Assembly (NCBI GenBank): GCA_934364795.1
Contig: CAKRMK010000031.1
Coordinates: 1-41,072 of the forward strand
Origin: an uncultured Blautia sp.
GTDB taxonomy: Bacteria; Bacillota; Clostridia; Lachnospirales; Lachnospiraceae
Direction: 5' to 3'
DNA length: 41,072 bases
Shown in pieces: positions 33,701 through 41,072 of the stretch. Below the pieces are notes generated by a model. The model did not search any database and was not told the DNA's origin. It worked only from the letters and a program-made list of their open reading frames with translations. A program made the translations under genes and the position numbers. Within the stretch, counting starts at the first letter, position 1. The number at the start of each line of letters is the position of its first letter.

Positions 33701-36700
33701 CCAGAAGGCCTGAAAATCATTGGATATTCTTTTATTAAGAATACAGCAGTAAGAAGCCTGACAGTACCAAATACAGTAGAAACTGTAAATGCATATTACT
33801 ACAGTGGCGAAAGAAAAGGTGCGACAGATGGAGCTCTGCAGCTGGAAGAAGTGATATTTGAAGCAGGAATAAAGAAAATCCCAGATTATTTTTGCAGTAA
33901 TAATCAATGGAACGATGCCCTTGTAAGGGTAGGAATTCCAGAGGGTGTAGAAGAAATCGGAAGCAATGCCTTTTATAATTGTACAGGAATAGAAGAAATT
34001 AATCTTGTAAAAGAAATTGGAAAAATTGGATACAGTGCTTTTTCTAACTGTAAAAGTCTGAAAAGAGTAGAGTTTCAGAAGAATGAAAAACAGGTAATCG
34101 GAACTGATGGTAAAAAAACTCTGTATCCGGTGAAAGTAGAAGCCTATGCATTTTATGGATGTATCAGTTTGAAAGAAGTGGTATTGTCAGAAAACGTAGT
34201 GGAGCTTGGAAATCAAGTATTCGAGGAATGTACGGAACTGGAAACAGTGACAATGCCAGAAGGCCTGAAAACCATTGGATATTCATTTATCAAGAACACA
34301 GCAGTAAAAAGCCTGACAGTACCAAATACAGTAGAAACTGTAAATGCATATTACTACAGCGGAGAAAGAAAAGGCGCCACAGACGGAGCCTTGCAGCTGG
34401 AAGAGGTGGTGTTCGAAGCCGGAATAAAGAAAATCCCAGATTATTTCTGTAGTAATAATCAGTGGAACAATGCCCTTGTAAGGGTAGAAATTCCAGAGAG
34501 TGTAGAAGAGATAGGAAGCAATGCTTTTTATAATTGTACAGGAATAGAAGAAATTAATCTTGTAAAAGAAATTGGAAAAATTGGATATAGTGCTTTTTCT
34601 AACTGTAAAAGTCTGAAGCGGATAGAATTTCAGAAGAACGAAAAACTTGTGATCGGAACTGACGGTAAAAAGAGTTTATATCCGGTAAAAATAGATTCCT
34701 CTGCATTCTATGGATGCAACAGTCTGAAAGAAGTAATACTGTCAGAAAACGTAGTAGAGATTGGAAGTGAGGCGTTTTTGGATTGCACAGAACTTGAAAC
34801 AATGACGATGCCAGAAGGATTAAAGACAATCGGTTATTCTTTTATTAAAAATACAGCAGTAAAAAGTCTGCTAGTACCGAATACAGTAGAAATTGTTAAT
34901 AATTATGCTTATAACGGACACAGAAAGGGAGCGATAGACGGAGCCCTGCAGTTAGAAAATGTAATATTTGAGGCTGGAATAAAGAAAGTTCCAGATTATT
35001 TCTGCTGCAATGATGAGGGGAATTCTGCACTTAAAAGTGTTGGAATTCCAGAGAGTGTAACAGAAATAGGAAACCAGGCATTTTCAAATTGCACAGGACT
35101 GGAAGATATTAATTTTGTAAAAGAAATTGGAAAGATCGGGTATAGTGCTTTTTATAATTGTAAAAGCCTGAAAAGAGTAGAATTTCAGAAAAACGAAAAA
35201 CTTGTAACTGGAACTGACGGCAAAAAGATTTTATACCCGGTAACAATAGATTCCTCTGCATTCTACGGATGCAGCAGTCTGAAAGAAGTAGTACTGTCTG
35301 AAAATGTTGTAGAGCTTGGAAGCGAAGTGTTCCTGAATTGTACAGAACTGGAGTCAATAACAATACCAGATGGTCTGAAAACAATTGGATATTCCTTTAT
35401 AAAAAATACTGCAATAAAAGAACTTACAGTGCCCAAATCTGTAGAACGTGTAAATGCATATTATTATAACGGACATAGAAGTGGTGCAACAGATGGTGCC
35501 TACAGCTTAAAGCAGCTCATCTTCTCCGAAGGCACAACCTCCATCCCTTCCTACTTCTGCTGCAACGATTCCAAAACTGCCGCTCTGCAAAAAGTAGTTA
35601 TCCCGCCAAGCGTAACCTCCATAGGTGAGTATGCATTTTATCATTGCACAGACTTTATCATTTACGGAGAAAAAGGTTCTTATGCAGAAACCTATGCTTC
35701 CGAAAACGGTATCCCGTTTTGTGAGATAAAATATGGTCAGGTTACCAGATATGATACTGCCAAGAAAATCCTGGACAAGTTCCCAATTTACGGCCTGGTA
35801 AACAATATCCAGTTGAAAAACGGAACCATTAAAGGACCTGAAATTACCGTATTAGGCAAAACATTTAATCTGTTTGAAATTAATGCAGGAATGGATCTTC
35901 CAATCAGTGACAAGGTTCAGGCAAAGGTAGACCTGGATACCAAAACGGTTCAGGTTCTTATCGGTTTTAAAGATTTTTCCGGTTCCGCATCCTTGGATAA
36001 AGAAACCAACAGTACAAGCTACTGGAGCGAATCCTACAGGCAGGTAAAAAATATTTATACTGGAATGACGGGCAAAAAAGTAGACTCTACCAAGCTTTGG
36101 AATGATTTTAGTAAATTGCGTGGAAAACTGAAAAAATTTAATATGACAATGGCAATTGATGCCAATGCCTATGCAGCCGGATATATGGAATTCAGCTACG
36201 CATCCGGTAATTTTGAATTCCAGGAGGGCGGAATTATTCTGGAAGCAGGACTGGGAACGGAAATCACACGCCCATTTGTAAGCTTCCCGGCAGCATATTG
36301 TACCTTGAAACTGGAAAGTGATTTCAATGGAAATATGCAGCTGGTAAAGAATACTGAGTTAAATTATTCCCTGTCCCTTGCGGCCCAGCTTGAGCTTGCG
36401 GCCAGACTTGGAGTAGGATTGGGGGTAAAAAAAGCAGGTACCTATGTGGAAGGGGGACTGTTTGGAAGTCTGGCAACCCAGATAAATCTTCCTGCTACTT
36501 CCCTGGAAGAGGCACTGACTGTATTGCTTAATGGTGGTCTTTATCTTGATAGTAAAATTTTAGGCTATGATGGTTTTTCAAAAGAGGAGAGGTACCTTGG
36601 AGTACAGCTTTATCCGAGAGATGCAGCAGTTCAGGCATTTGACGGAATGGATATTCTTGATCTTGATGAAATTAATGCAGATTCTACAGACAGAACTTAC

Positions 36701-39700
36701 TTAAGTTTCGCAGATCGGGAAACAATTTTAGCTGGAAATACACAGATTCAAGGTGCTGTATTTGAAAAAAATGGAGCATATCCATACAGCAGCCCGCAGC
36801 TTGCAAGGTTAAACGATGGCTCCAGAATCATGCTCTGGATTGATGATGATGGAACAAAAGATGATGTAAATAAAACATCCCTGTTTGCCTCTGTTTTTAA
36901 GGATGGTGAATGGAGTGAGGCAGAAGTTCTCTATGAAACAGGTGGCCTGAATGACTACCCGGATCTGTATACAGATGGTGAAAACGTGTACATTGTATGG
37001 CAGAGAACTGCATCTGCACTATCCCGAAAAGCGACTTTGTCAGATGCTATGAAGGCTACGAATTTATATTGTATTACTTATTCAAATGGAGAATTTTCAC
37101 AGCCGGAATTAATCGGAAACAGCACGAATACTACATACGAAATGATGCAAAAAGTAACCTCTGATGGAGAAAAAACAGCTGTTATCTGGGTGGAAAACAG
37201 CGAAAATGATCCCTTCATGGCTGATGGTTCTAATTCAGTAAAGATTGCCAGCAAGGATAAAGATAGCTGGGAGGAAAAGGTAGTTGCACAGGGGATTGCA
37301 CCGGTATCTGGTGTAGATCTTGGTTATGTAAATGGCAGTCTTGCAGCTGTTTACGAAACCTATTCTGATGACAATAATGTGATCCATCTTGATTATAATG
37401 GAAGGAAAAAAGATTTTTCAGGCAGTAACAGTACAATTGCAGAAGGTATTCTTTACTATACATTGTCAGGAAAATTATATGCATACGACATTGTAACTGA
37501 CACTTTACTGGATAACGGATTTGTTAATCTGGACAACTTTACAATCGTAAATGGCTCCAATATAAAATACCTTCTTACCCTGCAAAGTAATGGACAGACA
37601 AACGAAATTTATGCTTCTGTTTATGATGATATCAGCAAGACATGGGGAAGCCCTGTTGCAGTAACTGATTATGGGAAATACATTCGAAGCTACACTGCCC
37701 AGGTTGATGAATCTGGAAATCTTACCATTGCTATTAATGCAGTGGATGTAGACGAAACTTCTGGAAAATTCACAAATGAAGCAAGTATTTGTGTAATTAA
37801 TACAGATTCCGTAAAAGATATTGCACTTTCCGGTGTTACTTATGATGACAGTCTGGTGAAACCAGGCCAGAAGCTTCCATTGAATTTTGTTGTTACGAAT
37901 AACAGCCTGTCATCAGTGGAAAAATTCAAGATTACATTAACAGACCAAAATGGAAAGAAAATCAGCAGCGGAGAAATTTCTTCCCACATAGAGTCTGGGG
38001 CATCAGCAGAAGCATCCTATCTGTATCAACTTCCAGAGAACCTAACTCTTCATACAGTAAATGTTTCTGTGGAAGCAGAAGGAGAGGTTAATAAAGAGGA
38101 TAACAGCGAAAAAGTTACTATTGGGTATGGTAATCTGGTTCTTGGTGGATTACATTTAACAGGCAATGAGAAAAAGCCTTTTGTTTCCGGTGTATTATCA
38201 AATACAGGATATGACAGTATGGAAAATATTGAAGTTTCTGTATATGAAAAAAACGCAACAGGTAAATTGCTTGGAACAGTGAAAATAAATGAGCTGGGTG
38301 CTGGAAAACAGAATGAATTTTCTGTAGAAATTCCGGCAGAACTGTTAAATGTTGATATAGGAGCAATTGGAAACGTTGTTTATGTAAATGCAGAAACAGA
38401 TTCTATGGAAAGTAACCTTGCAGACAACAGCGATTATCTGTTGATTGATGGTGAACTCACAGAAGAAATCAGTTTGAACTACAGTACTCTGGAGCTTTTT
38501 ACAGGAAATAAAGCCAGCTTGAAGGTAGCATATACTGGAAACACTGATATTTCAGATGCCGATATAATCTGGAGCAGCTCTGATACCAGTGTGGCAACAG
38601 TAAATGCTGGTGAAGTAACTGCCATTTCAGGTGGAACAGTTGTAATTACGGCGACTGTTGGGAATGCATCAGCAAAATGTACTGTCACAGTTACAGATTC
38701 CATAGCAGTAAGCAGCATTACATTAGAAAAACAATCTGTGCGTATATTTGAGGGGGAGCTTTTCACATTAGAGGCAACTATACTGCCGGAAAATGCAACA
38801 AATAAAAATATAAGCTGGAGCTCTTCCGAGGAAAAAATTGCTACAGTTGATGAAAATGGAACAGTAACAGGTATAACTGCGGGAACAGCAGTTATTACGG
38901 CAACTGCTTCTGATGGAACGAAGCAGGCTTCCTGTACAGTTCTTGTTACAAAGGATAAGACACTGGAATATGTGGCTGATTTCCAAAGTGGAGGAGGAAC
39001 AGGTGAAGCTCCGGAGAAAATCCGTGTGACAGGAGGAACAAAAATTACGCTTCCTGAAAATACGTTTGAAAAAACTGGCTACTTGTTCGCTGGCTGGAAT
39101 GATGGCGATAATGTGTATCCGGCGAAAGCCGTTTATCGTATGCCATACGAGAATATTACATTTACGGCACAGTGGAACCGGATTGAGCCAAAGAAAGTAC
39201 GCCGGATTAATGTGGAGCGTGATATTCAGAAAAAAGAGGGAGATTCGGTATTTAATTTGAATGCAGTCCTTTCAAAAGGAACTGGAGAGCTTTTATATTC
39301 TTCAGAGGATTCTGTACTTCAAGTGGACGAAGAGGGAAATGTTACCATTCTGGCGGTGGGAACTGCAACGATTACCATTCTTTCACCGGAAACAGAAGAA
39401 TATAAAGAAGCAAGAACATATGTGGAAGTGACCATTGCTCATGCATGGGGAGACTGGAAGAGAATTACGGATGCTTCTGGTGAGGAAAAAGAAATGAGGG
39501 AATGTCTGGTTTGCAAAGAAACAGAGTACAGAGATGTACAGGAAACAGAACCAACGCTGATACCAGTATCTCCTACTCCTACAGGGATGCCTGTGCCAGA
39601 ACCTACGAAAGAGCCATCTGTGACAGGAAGCCCGGAACCAATTCCCAGCCAGACACCATCCGAACCAGGTATTCTGACCCCAGTGCCAACTAGGACACCA

Positions 39701-40402
39701 TCCGGAGCAGGAACACCTACGCCAGTACCAACTAAAGTACCGTTGAAGCCCGGAACTTCCACACCAACCCCAACCAAGACACCGTCTGGAGCAGGAACAC
39801 CGACCCCAGCACCAACAAAAACACCATCCGAGCCAGGAACACCCACCCCGGCACCAGGCAAAACTCCGTCAGTCAAGGTAACTCCCACACCGACCCCAGC
39901 AGTTGTACTGAAAAAGGGAAAGACATTTAAAGTGGGAACGAGTAAATATAAGGTAACTGGCAATAAAACAGTTGCTTATACCGGCACTACCAATGCAAAA
40001 GCCACAAAGATTTCTATTGGAACAAAAGTCACTTATAAAGGTGTAACCTATAAAATTACATCTGTTATGACAAAAGCCCTTCGAAACCACAAAAAAGTGC
40101 AGCAGATTATAGTTGGAAACAATGTAACCGTAATCGGCGGTTCTGCATTTGAAGGCTGTAAGGCACTGAAAAAGGTGACAATAGGAAGCAAAGTAACCTC
40201 CATAGGAAGCGGAGCCTTTAAAAACTGCAAAAAACTTTCTTCTGTAACGATAAAATCCAAGAAGCTGAAAAAGGCAGGAAGCAATGCATTTAAAGGTATT
40301 TATGCAAAGGCAAAAATAAAAGTGCCGGCATCAAAATTAAAAACGTATAAAAAACTGTTAAAGAATAAAGGATTGGGATCAAAAGCACAGATAATAAAAT
40401 AA
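30734..40402 (+). CDS. giant secreted BspA-like leucine-rich-repeat, Ig-like multidomain surface protein
   Basis: 3222 residues from ATG with GGGAGGAAGC upstream (an in-frame ATG at 30701 lacks one). Order: signal peptide (1-28); Ser/Asp/Glu/Gln-rich region with 12-residue repeats such as EDQTSGASDQNS (about 108-300); EF-hand-like DTDKDEILSPDE (about 316) and short LRRs; BspA/LRR_5 array (about 535-1660) made of exact 185-residue units (627-1551); a conserved-looking segment of unknown fold (about 1670-1970); beta-propeller-like repeats (about 1985-2355); CARDB-like domains (to about 2570); two BIG2 domains (2579-2739); a Listeria-Bacteroides-type repeat (about 2744-2816); a Pro/Thr stalk (2939-3058); and a lysine-rich LRR_5 end (3059-3222). 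No LPxTG motif; the basic C-terminus may hold it on the wall. Probably an adhesin or host-interaction protein. No enzyme motif seen. Confidence 0.9.
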   Translation: MKRRKLAMLMAMIMSVTSISSETFVLAENMDGFVNADMVGKFTEEDVIDPSSAESIDKNVLEKQVTGECVSDISEADKTPRATTIGEASVSVVPTINDITEENPITDNSASEDQTSSVTDQNSVAEDQTSGASDQNSGTEDRTSGASDQNSGTEDQTSGTTDQNSSVENQISDSEDLNIRNTDKNQNTENTENTENTDNETSDLDNPEVSDTNPENPSSEKTVPDTSETADIIPEIPSTEDTESEENIADGFVAEDFFGEDQVENPGNNVEFEDENGTNISEDENGSEEKAALSAIEINENTFPDNNFRNYILSTFDTDKDEILSPDELEKITEINVEELNISDLAGIEFFINLESLNCSKNQLHKLNLEDNPMLLEVYCSENELEELKFGKQNLQVLHCEKNHLPALDLGNVHIAEQDTKTLEDPMLFSPQTIKIEAKKVDDTQWSIDFGSYVGKENIDRIGNLHFSEEVQNTGLDADGILLISAENENTANFSYDYLIGYEENDFTMEVNAEIVWNTGLEENGETDDLREVSYSEDDLTCGDYKYRLNSDKATITGYTGNASTLVIPDTLDEYAVNCIGNGAFRGDETLIEVSVSAGVERIGSEAFGDCKNLKKITLSEGLKEIGYSFIKNTAVTSLIVPGTVENVNSYFYGGEIRGATDGALQLEEVIFEAGIKKIPGCFCSNSQLNNALVRIEIPESVEEVGDYAFYNCAGIEAINLVKGSGKIGYCAFYNCKSLKKIEFKKNEKLITGSDGKKSLYPVTVGSSAFYGCTSLKEVVLSENVVELGSEVFLNCEKLETVIMPDGLKTIGYSFIKNTAVKSLTIPSTVETVNAYYYSGERKGATDGALQLEEVVFEAGIKKIPDYFCSNNQWNDALVRVGIPEGVEEIGSNAFYNCTGIEEINLVKEIGKIGYSAFSNCKSLKRVEFQKNEKQVIGTDGKKTLYPVKVEAYAFYGCISLKEVVLSENVVELGNQVFEECTELETITMPEGLKIIGYSFIKNTAVRSLTVPNTVETVNAYYYSGERKGATDGALQLEEVIFEAGIKKIPDYFCSNNQWNDALVRVGIPEGVEEIGSNAFYNCTGIEEINLVKEIGKIGYSAFSNCKSLKRVEFQKNEKQVIGTDGKKTLYPVKVEAYAFYGCISLKEVVLSENVVELGNQVFEECTELETVTMPEGLKTIGYSFIKNTAVKSLTVPNTVETVNAYYYSGERKGATDGALQLEEVVFEAGIKKIPDYFCSNNQWNNALVRVEIPESVEEIGSNAFYNCTGIEEINLVKEIGKIGYSAFSNCKSLKRIEFQKNEKLVIGTDGKKSLYPVKIDSSAFYGCNSLKEVILSENVVEIGSEAFLDCTELETMTMPEGLKTIGYSFIKNTAVKSLLVPNTVEIVNNYAYNGHRKGAIDGALQLENVIFEAGIKKVPDYFCCNDEGNSALKSVGIPESVTEIGNQAFSNCTGLEDINFVKEIGKIGYSAFYNCKSLKRVEFQKNEKLVTGTDGKKILYPVTIDSSAFYGCSSLKEVVLSENVVELGSEVFLNCTELESITIPDGLKTIGYSFIKNTAIKELTVPKSVERVNAYYYNGHRSGATDGAYSLKQLIFSEGTTSIPSYFCCNDSKTAALQKVVIPPSVTSIGEYAFYHCTDFIIYGEKGSYAETYASENGIPFCEIKYGQVTRYDTAKKILDKFPIYGLVNNIQLKNGTIKGPEITVLGKTFNLFEINAGMDLPISDKVQAKVDLDTKTVQVLIGFKDFSGSASLDKETNSTSYWSESYRQVKNIYTGMTGKKVDSTKLWNDFSKLRGKLKKFNMTMAIDANAYAAGYMEFSYASGNFEFQEGGIILEAGLGTEITRPFVSFPAAYCTLKLESDFNGNMQLVKNTELNYSLSLAAQLELAARLGVGLGVKKAGTYVEGGLFGSLATQINLPATSLEEALTVLLNGGLYLDSKILGYDGFSKEERYLGVQLYPRDAAVQAFDGMDILDLDEINADSTDRTYLSFADRETILAGNTQIQGAVFEKNGAYPYSSPQLARLNDGSRIMLWIDDDGTKDDVNKTSLFASVFKDGEWSEAEVLYETGGLNDYPDLYTDGENVYIVWQRTASALSRKATLSDAMKATNLYCITYSNGEFSQPELIGNSTNTTYEMMQKVTSDGEKTAVIWVENSENDPFMADGSNSVKIASKDKDSWEEKVVAQGIAPVSGVDLGYVNGSLAAVYETYSDDNNVIHLDYNGRKKDFSGSNSTIAEGILYYTLSGKLYAYDIVTDTLLDNGFVNLDNFTIVNGSNIKYLLTLQSNGQTNEIYASVYDDISKTWGSPVAVTDYGKYIRSYTAQVDESGNLTIAINAVDVDETSGKFTNEASICVINTDSVKDIALSGVTYDDSLVKPGQKLPLNFVVTNNSLSSVEKFKITLTDQNGKKISSGEISSHIESGASAEASYLYQLPENLTLHTVNVSVEAEGEVNKEDNSEKVTIGYGNLVLGGLHLTGNEKKPFVSGVLSNTGYDSMENIEVSVYEKNATGKLLGTVKINELGAGKQNEFSVEIPAELLNVDIGAIGNVVYVNAETDSMESNLADNSDYLLIDGELTEEISLNYSTLELFTGNKASLKVAYTGNTDISDADIIWSSSDTSVATVNAGEVTAISGGTVVITATVGNASAKCTVTVTDSIAVSSITLEKQSVRIFEGELFTLEATILPENATNKNISWSSSEEKIATVDENGTVTGITAGTAVITATASDGTKQASCTVLVTKDKTLEYVADFQSGGGTGEAPEKIRVTGGTKITLPENTFEKTGYLFAGWNDGDNVYPAKAVYRMPYENITFTAQWNRIEPKKVRRINVERDIQKKEGDSVFNLNAVLSKGTGELLYSSEDSVLQVDEEGNVTILAVGTATITILSPETEEYKEARTYVEVTIAHAWGDWKRITDASGEEKEMRECLVCKETEYRDVQETEPTLIPVSPTPTGMPVPEPTKEPSVTGSPEPIPSQTPSEPGILTPVPTRTPSGAGTPTPVPTKVPLKPGTSTPTPTKTPSGAGTPTPAPTKTPSEPGTPTPAPGKTPSVKVTPTPTPAVVLKKGKTFKVGTSKYKVTGNKTVAYTGTTNAKATKISIGTKVTYKGVTYKITSVMTKALRNHKKVQQIIVGNNVTVIGGSAFEGCKALKKVTIGSKVTSIGSGAFKNCKKLSSVTIKSKKLKKAGSNAFKGIYAKAKIKVPASKLKTYKKLLKNKGLGSKAQIIK
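31060..31330 (+). repeat. 36-bp-type coding microrepeats (Ser/Thr/Asp-rich)
   Basis: In-frame tandem units encode 12-residue repeats (TSGASDQNSGTE and variants) and then a short AACACAGAA triplet array. They lie in the disordered region after the signal peptide of the giant protein and are prone to length change. Confidence 0.75.
32612..35941 (+). repeat. tandem 555-bp coding repeats
   Basis: The landmark GG(A/T)TATTC(T/C)TTTAT occurs at 32612, 33167, 33722, 34277, 34832 and 35387, exactly 555 bases apart each time. This gives five full 185-residue units and a partial sixth that ends near 35715. Units 2 and 3 share an identical run of 371 bases (33311-33681 and 33866-34236). Confidence 0.9.
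39560..39905 (+). repeat. proline/threonine-rich coding repeats
   Basis: Degenerate 33-36-base units encode TPTPxPTKTPSxxG-type repeats, giving an extended stalk before the C-terminal basic domain of the giant protein. Confidence 0.8.
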
Positions 40403-40471
40403 TATCTGATGGCCAGAAAGTTACTGTGTGGAACATTCTTTATGAACAGAAAAAAGAAAATCTTACAGAAA

Positions 40472-40503
40472 ACAGGGCGTGCACTTCAGTTTGCACGCCC
40501 TGT
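40472..40503 (+). terminator. terminator-like hairpin after the giant gene
   Basis: ACAGGGCGTGCA (40472-40483) pairs exactly with TGCACGCCCTGT (40492-40503) around an 8-base loop. The stem is very strong but the T-run after it is poor. Confidence 0.7.
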
Positions 40504-40578
40504 CAGTTTATAGTTGTATAAAAACAAGTAGCATAAAAATAATGCATAAAAATAATTGTAAGTTTTTGTAAAAAATGC

Positions 40579-40607
40579 TTGACTTCTCCTTGCGGAGGTG
40601 GTATATT
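40579..40607 (+). promoter_or_regulatory. rRNA promoter P1
   Basis: TTGACT (40579-40584), 17-base spacer, TATATT (40602-40607), followed by AAACAAGCTGTC, which recurs after P3. Confidence 0.75.
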
Positions 40608-40681
40608 AAACAAGCTGTCACAAGAAATTGCTTCTGAAATGCTGAAAAATAAATTAGTTTTCAGAATATTTAAATTATCTG

Positions 40682-40710
40682 TTGACAATCGACTGAACTT
40701 ATGATAAAGT
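40682..40710 (+). promoter_or_regulatory. rRNA promoter P2
   Basis: TTGACA (40682-40687), 17-base spacer, TAAAGT (40705-40710), within the sequence ATGATAAAGT shared with P3. Confidence 0.75.
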
Positions 40711-40791
40711 ATCCAAGTCGCTTAAACAGAACGACAGAAACAAACAACTTTAGAAAGATCTGAAAACCTCAAAAACTTTTGAAAAAAGTTC

Positions 40792-40820
40792 TTGACAAGG
40801 TTTGAAAGATATGATAAAGT
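40792..40820 (+). promoter_or_regulatory. rRNA promoter P3
   Basis: TTGACA (40792-40797), 17-base spacer, TAAAGT (40815-40820). It is the promoter closest to the 16S gene, about 240 bases upstream. Confidence 0.75.
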
Positions 40821-41058
40821 AAACAAGCTGTCGCAAAGAGCTGACAGCGAACAACCTTGATAACTAAACAGTGAAACACATACGATTCTCGAAAATTTCT
40901 TTATACACAATGAACACTTGATGAGACGAAGTCGAATCTGGTGTGAATTGCGGTTCGATTCACAAGAATCGGACTTCCATTCTAAGAGAATGAACTTTAA
41001 AAACAGTAATGACGAGAGATAACTAAGCTAGTTGGTTGTCTTGAGTGCATCAAACACT
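40821..41058 (+). other. 16S rRNA leader
   Basis: Transcribed spacer upstream of 16S. It contains a stem GCTGTC...GACAGC just after P3 and AACCTTGATAACTAAACAGTG, a sequence type common in Lachnospiraceae rRNA leaders that may take part in antitermination and processing. Confidence 0.6.
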
Positions 41059-41072
41059 TTATCAGAGAGTTT
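41059..41072 (+). rRNA. rrs: 16S ribosomal RNA, first bases only
   Basis: The window ends in ATCAGAGAGTTT. AGAGTTT at 41066-41072 is the start of the universal AGAGTTTGATC segment (E. coli 16S position 8), so the mature 5' end is near 41059. The three promoters and leader upstream agree. Confidence 0.85.

Noticed and set aside
34159..34452. Plus-strand 97-codon frame inside the leucine-rich-repeat array
   Set aside because: Out of frame with the giant gene, appears in only one repeat unit, and has no ribosome binding site.
39439..39963. Minus-strand Gly/Val-rich open frame of 174 codons
   Set aside because: It is the complement of the Pro/Thr repeat; periodic GVGVP-type sequence is a by-product of the coding strand.

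Overview
The window looks like a chromosomal segment of a gut Lachnospiraceae bacterium (Blautia or a close relative). This is inferred from the moderately low GC content, strong AGGAGG ribosome binding sites, carbohydrate-use genes with AraC/DeoR regulators, a very large BspA-like leucine-rich-repeat surface protein, and the leader and first bases of a Lachnospiraceae-type 16S rRNA gene at the right edge. No phage, plasmid or intact insertion sequence is visible.

Left part (1-4600): the end of a DUF3784 membrane protein, a SAM-dependent methyltransferase, decayed material (a cytidine deaminase fragment and a 5'-truncated Ig-like protein), an ECF sigma factor with an overlapping membrane partner, and a MerR regulator. 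The MerR gene diverges from a secreted GH3 glycosidase with permuted domain order (4755-7094). An SseB-like gene follows, then a three-gene operon (DUF2975-type membrane protein, small HTH repressor, lipoprotein) whose promoter is covered by a long palindrome, then an SGNH esterase and a convergent MATE exporter.

Central part (12700-27150): a DeoR regulator heads an operon with an 828-residue transglutaminase-fold protein, an M28 peptidase and a double-thioredoxin/CcdA-type membrane protein. It is followed by a small antisense-oriented gene, a membrane-anchored AraC-type sensor-regulator, a solute-binding protein, two CUT1/LplB-type permeases and CutC. The transglutaminase-fold protein and the peptidase lack signal peptides, so they should act in the cytoplasm. 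A plausible but unproven reading is import and breakdown of a sugar-peptide or glycan-amide substrate. No transporter ATPase is present, as is common when a shared MsmX-type ATPase is used.

Right part (27150-41072): a GH13 alpha-glucosidase behind its own AraC regulator, a remnant of an Rpn-type nuclease/transposase gene, a 3222-residue secreted multidomain protein built around exact 555-bp tandem repeats, and a triple-promoter rRNA leader running into the 16S gene.

Small repeats are scattered through the non-coding DNA: a degenerate family sharing a CAAAATC(A)TTCC box and an AATTGTGACGCATATCTTGC-like box, and a 92-bp MITE-like hairpin. One repeat copy lies in frame inside the N-terminal part of the thioredoxin/CcdA gene.
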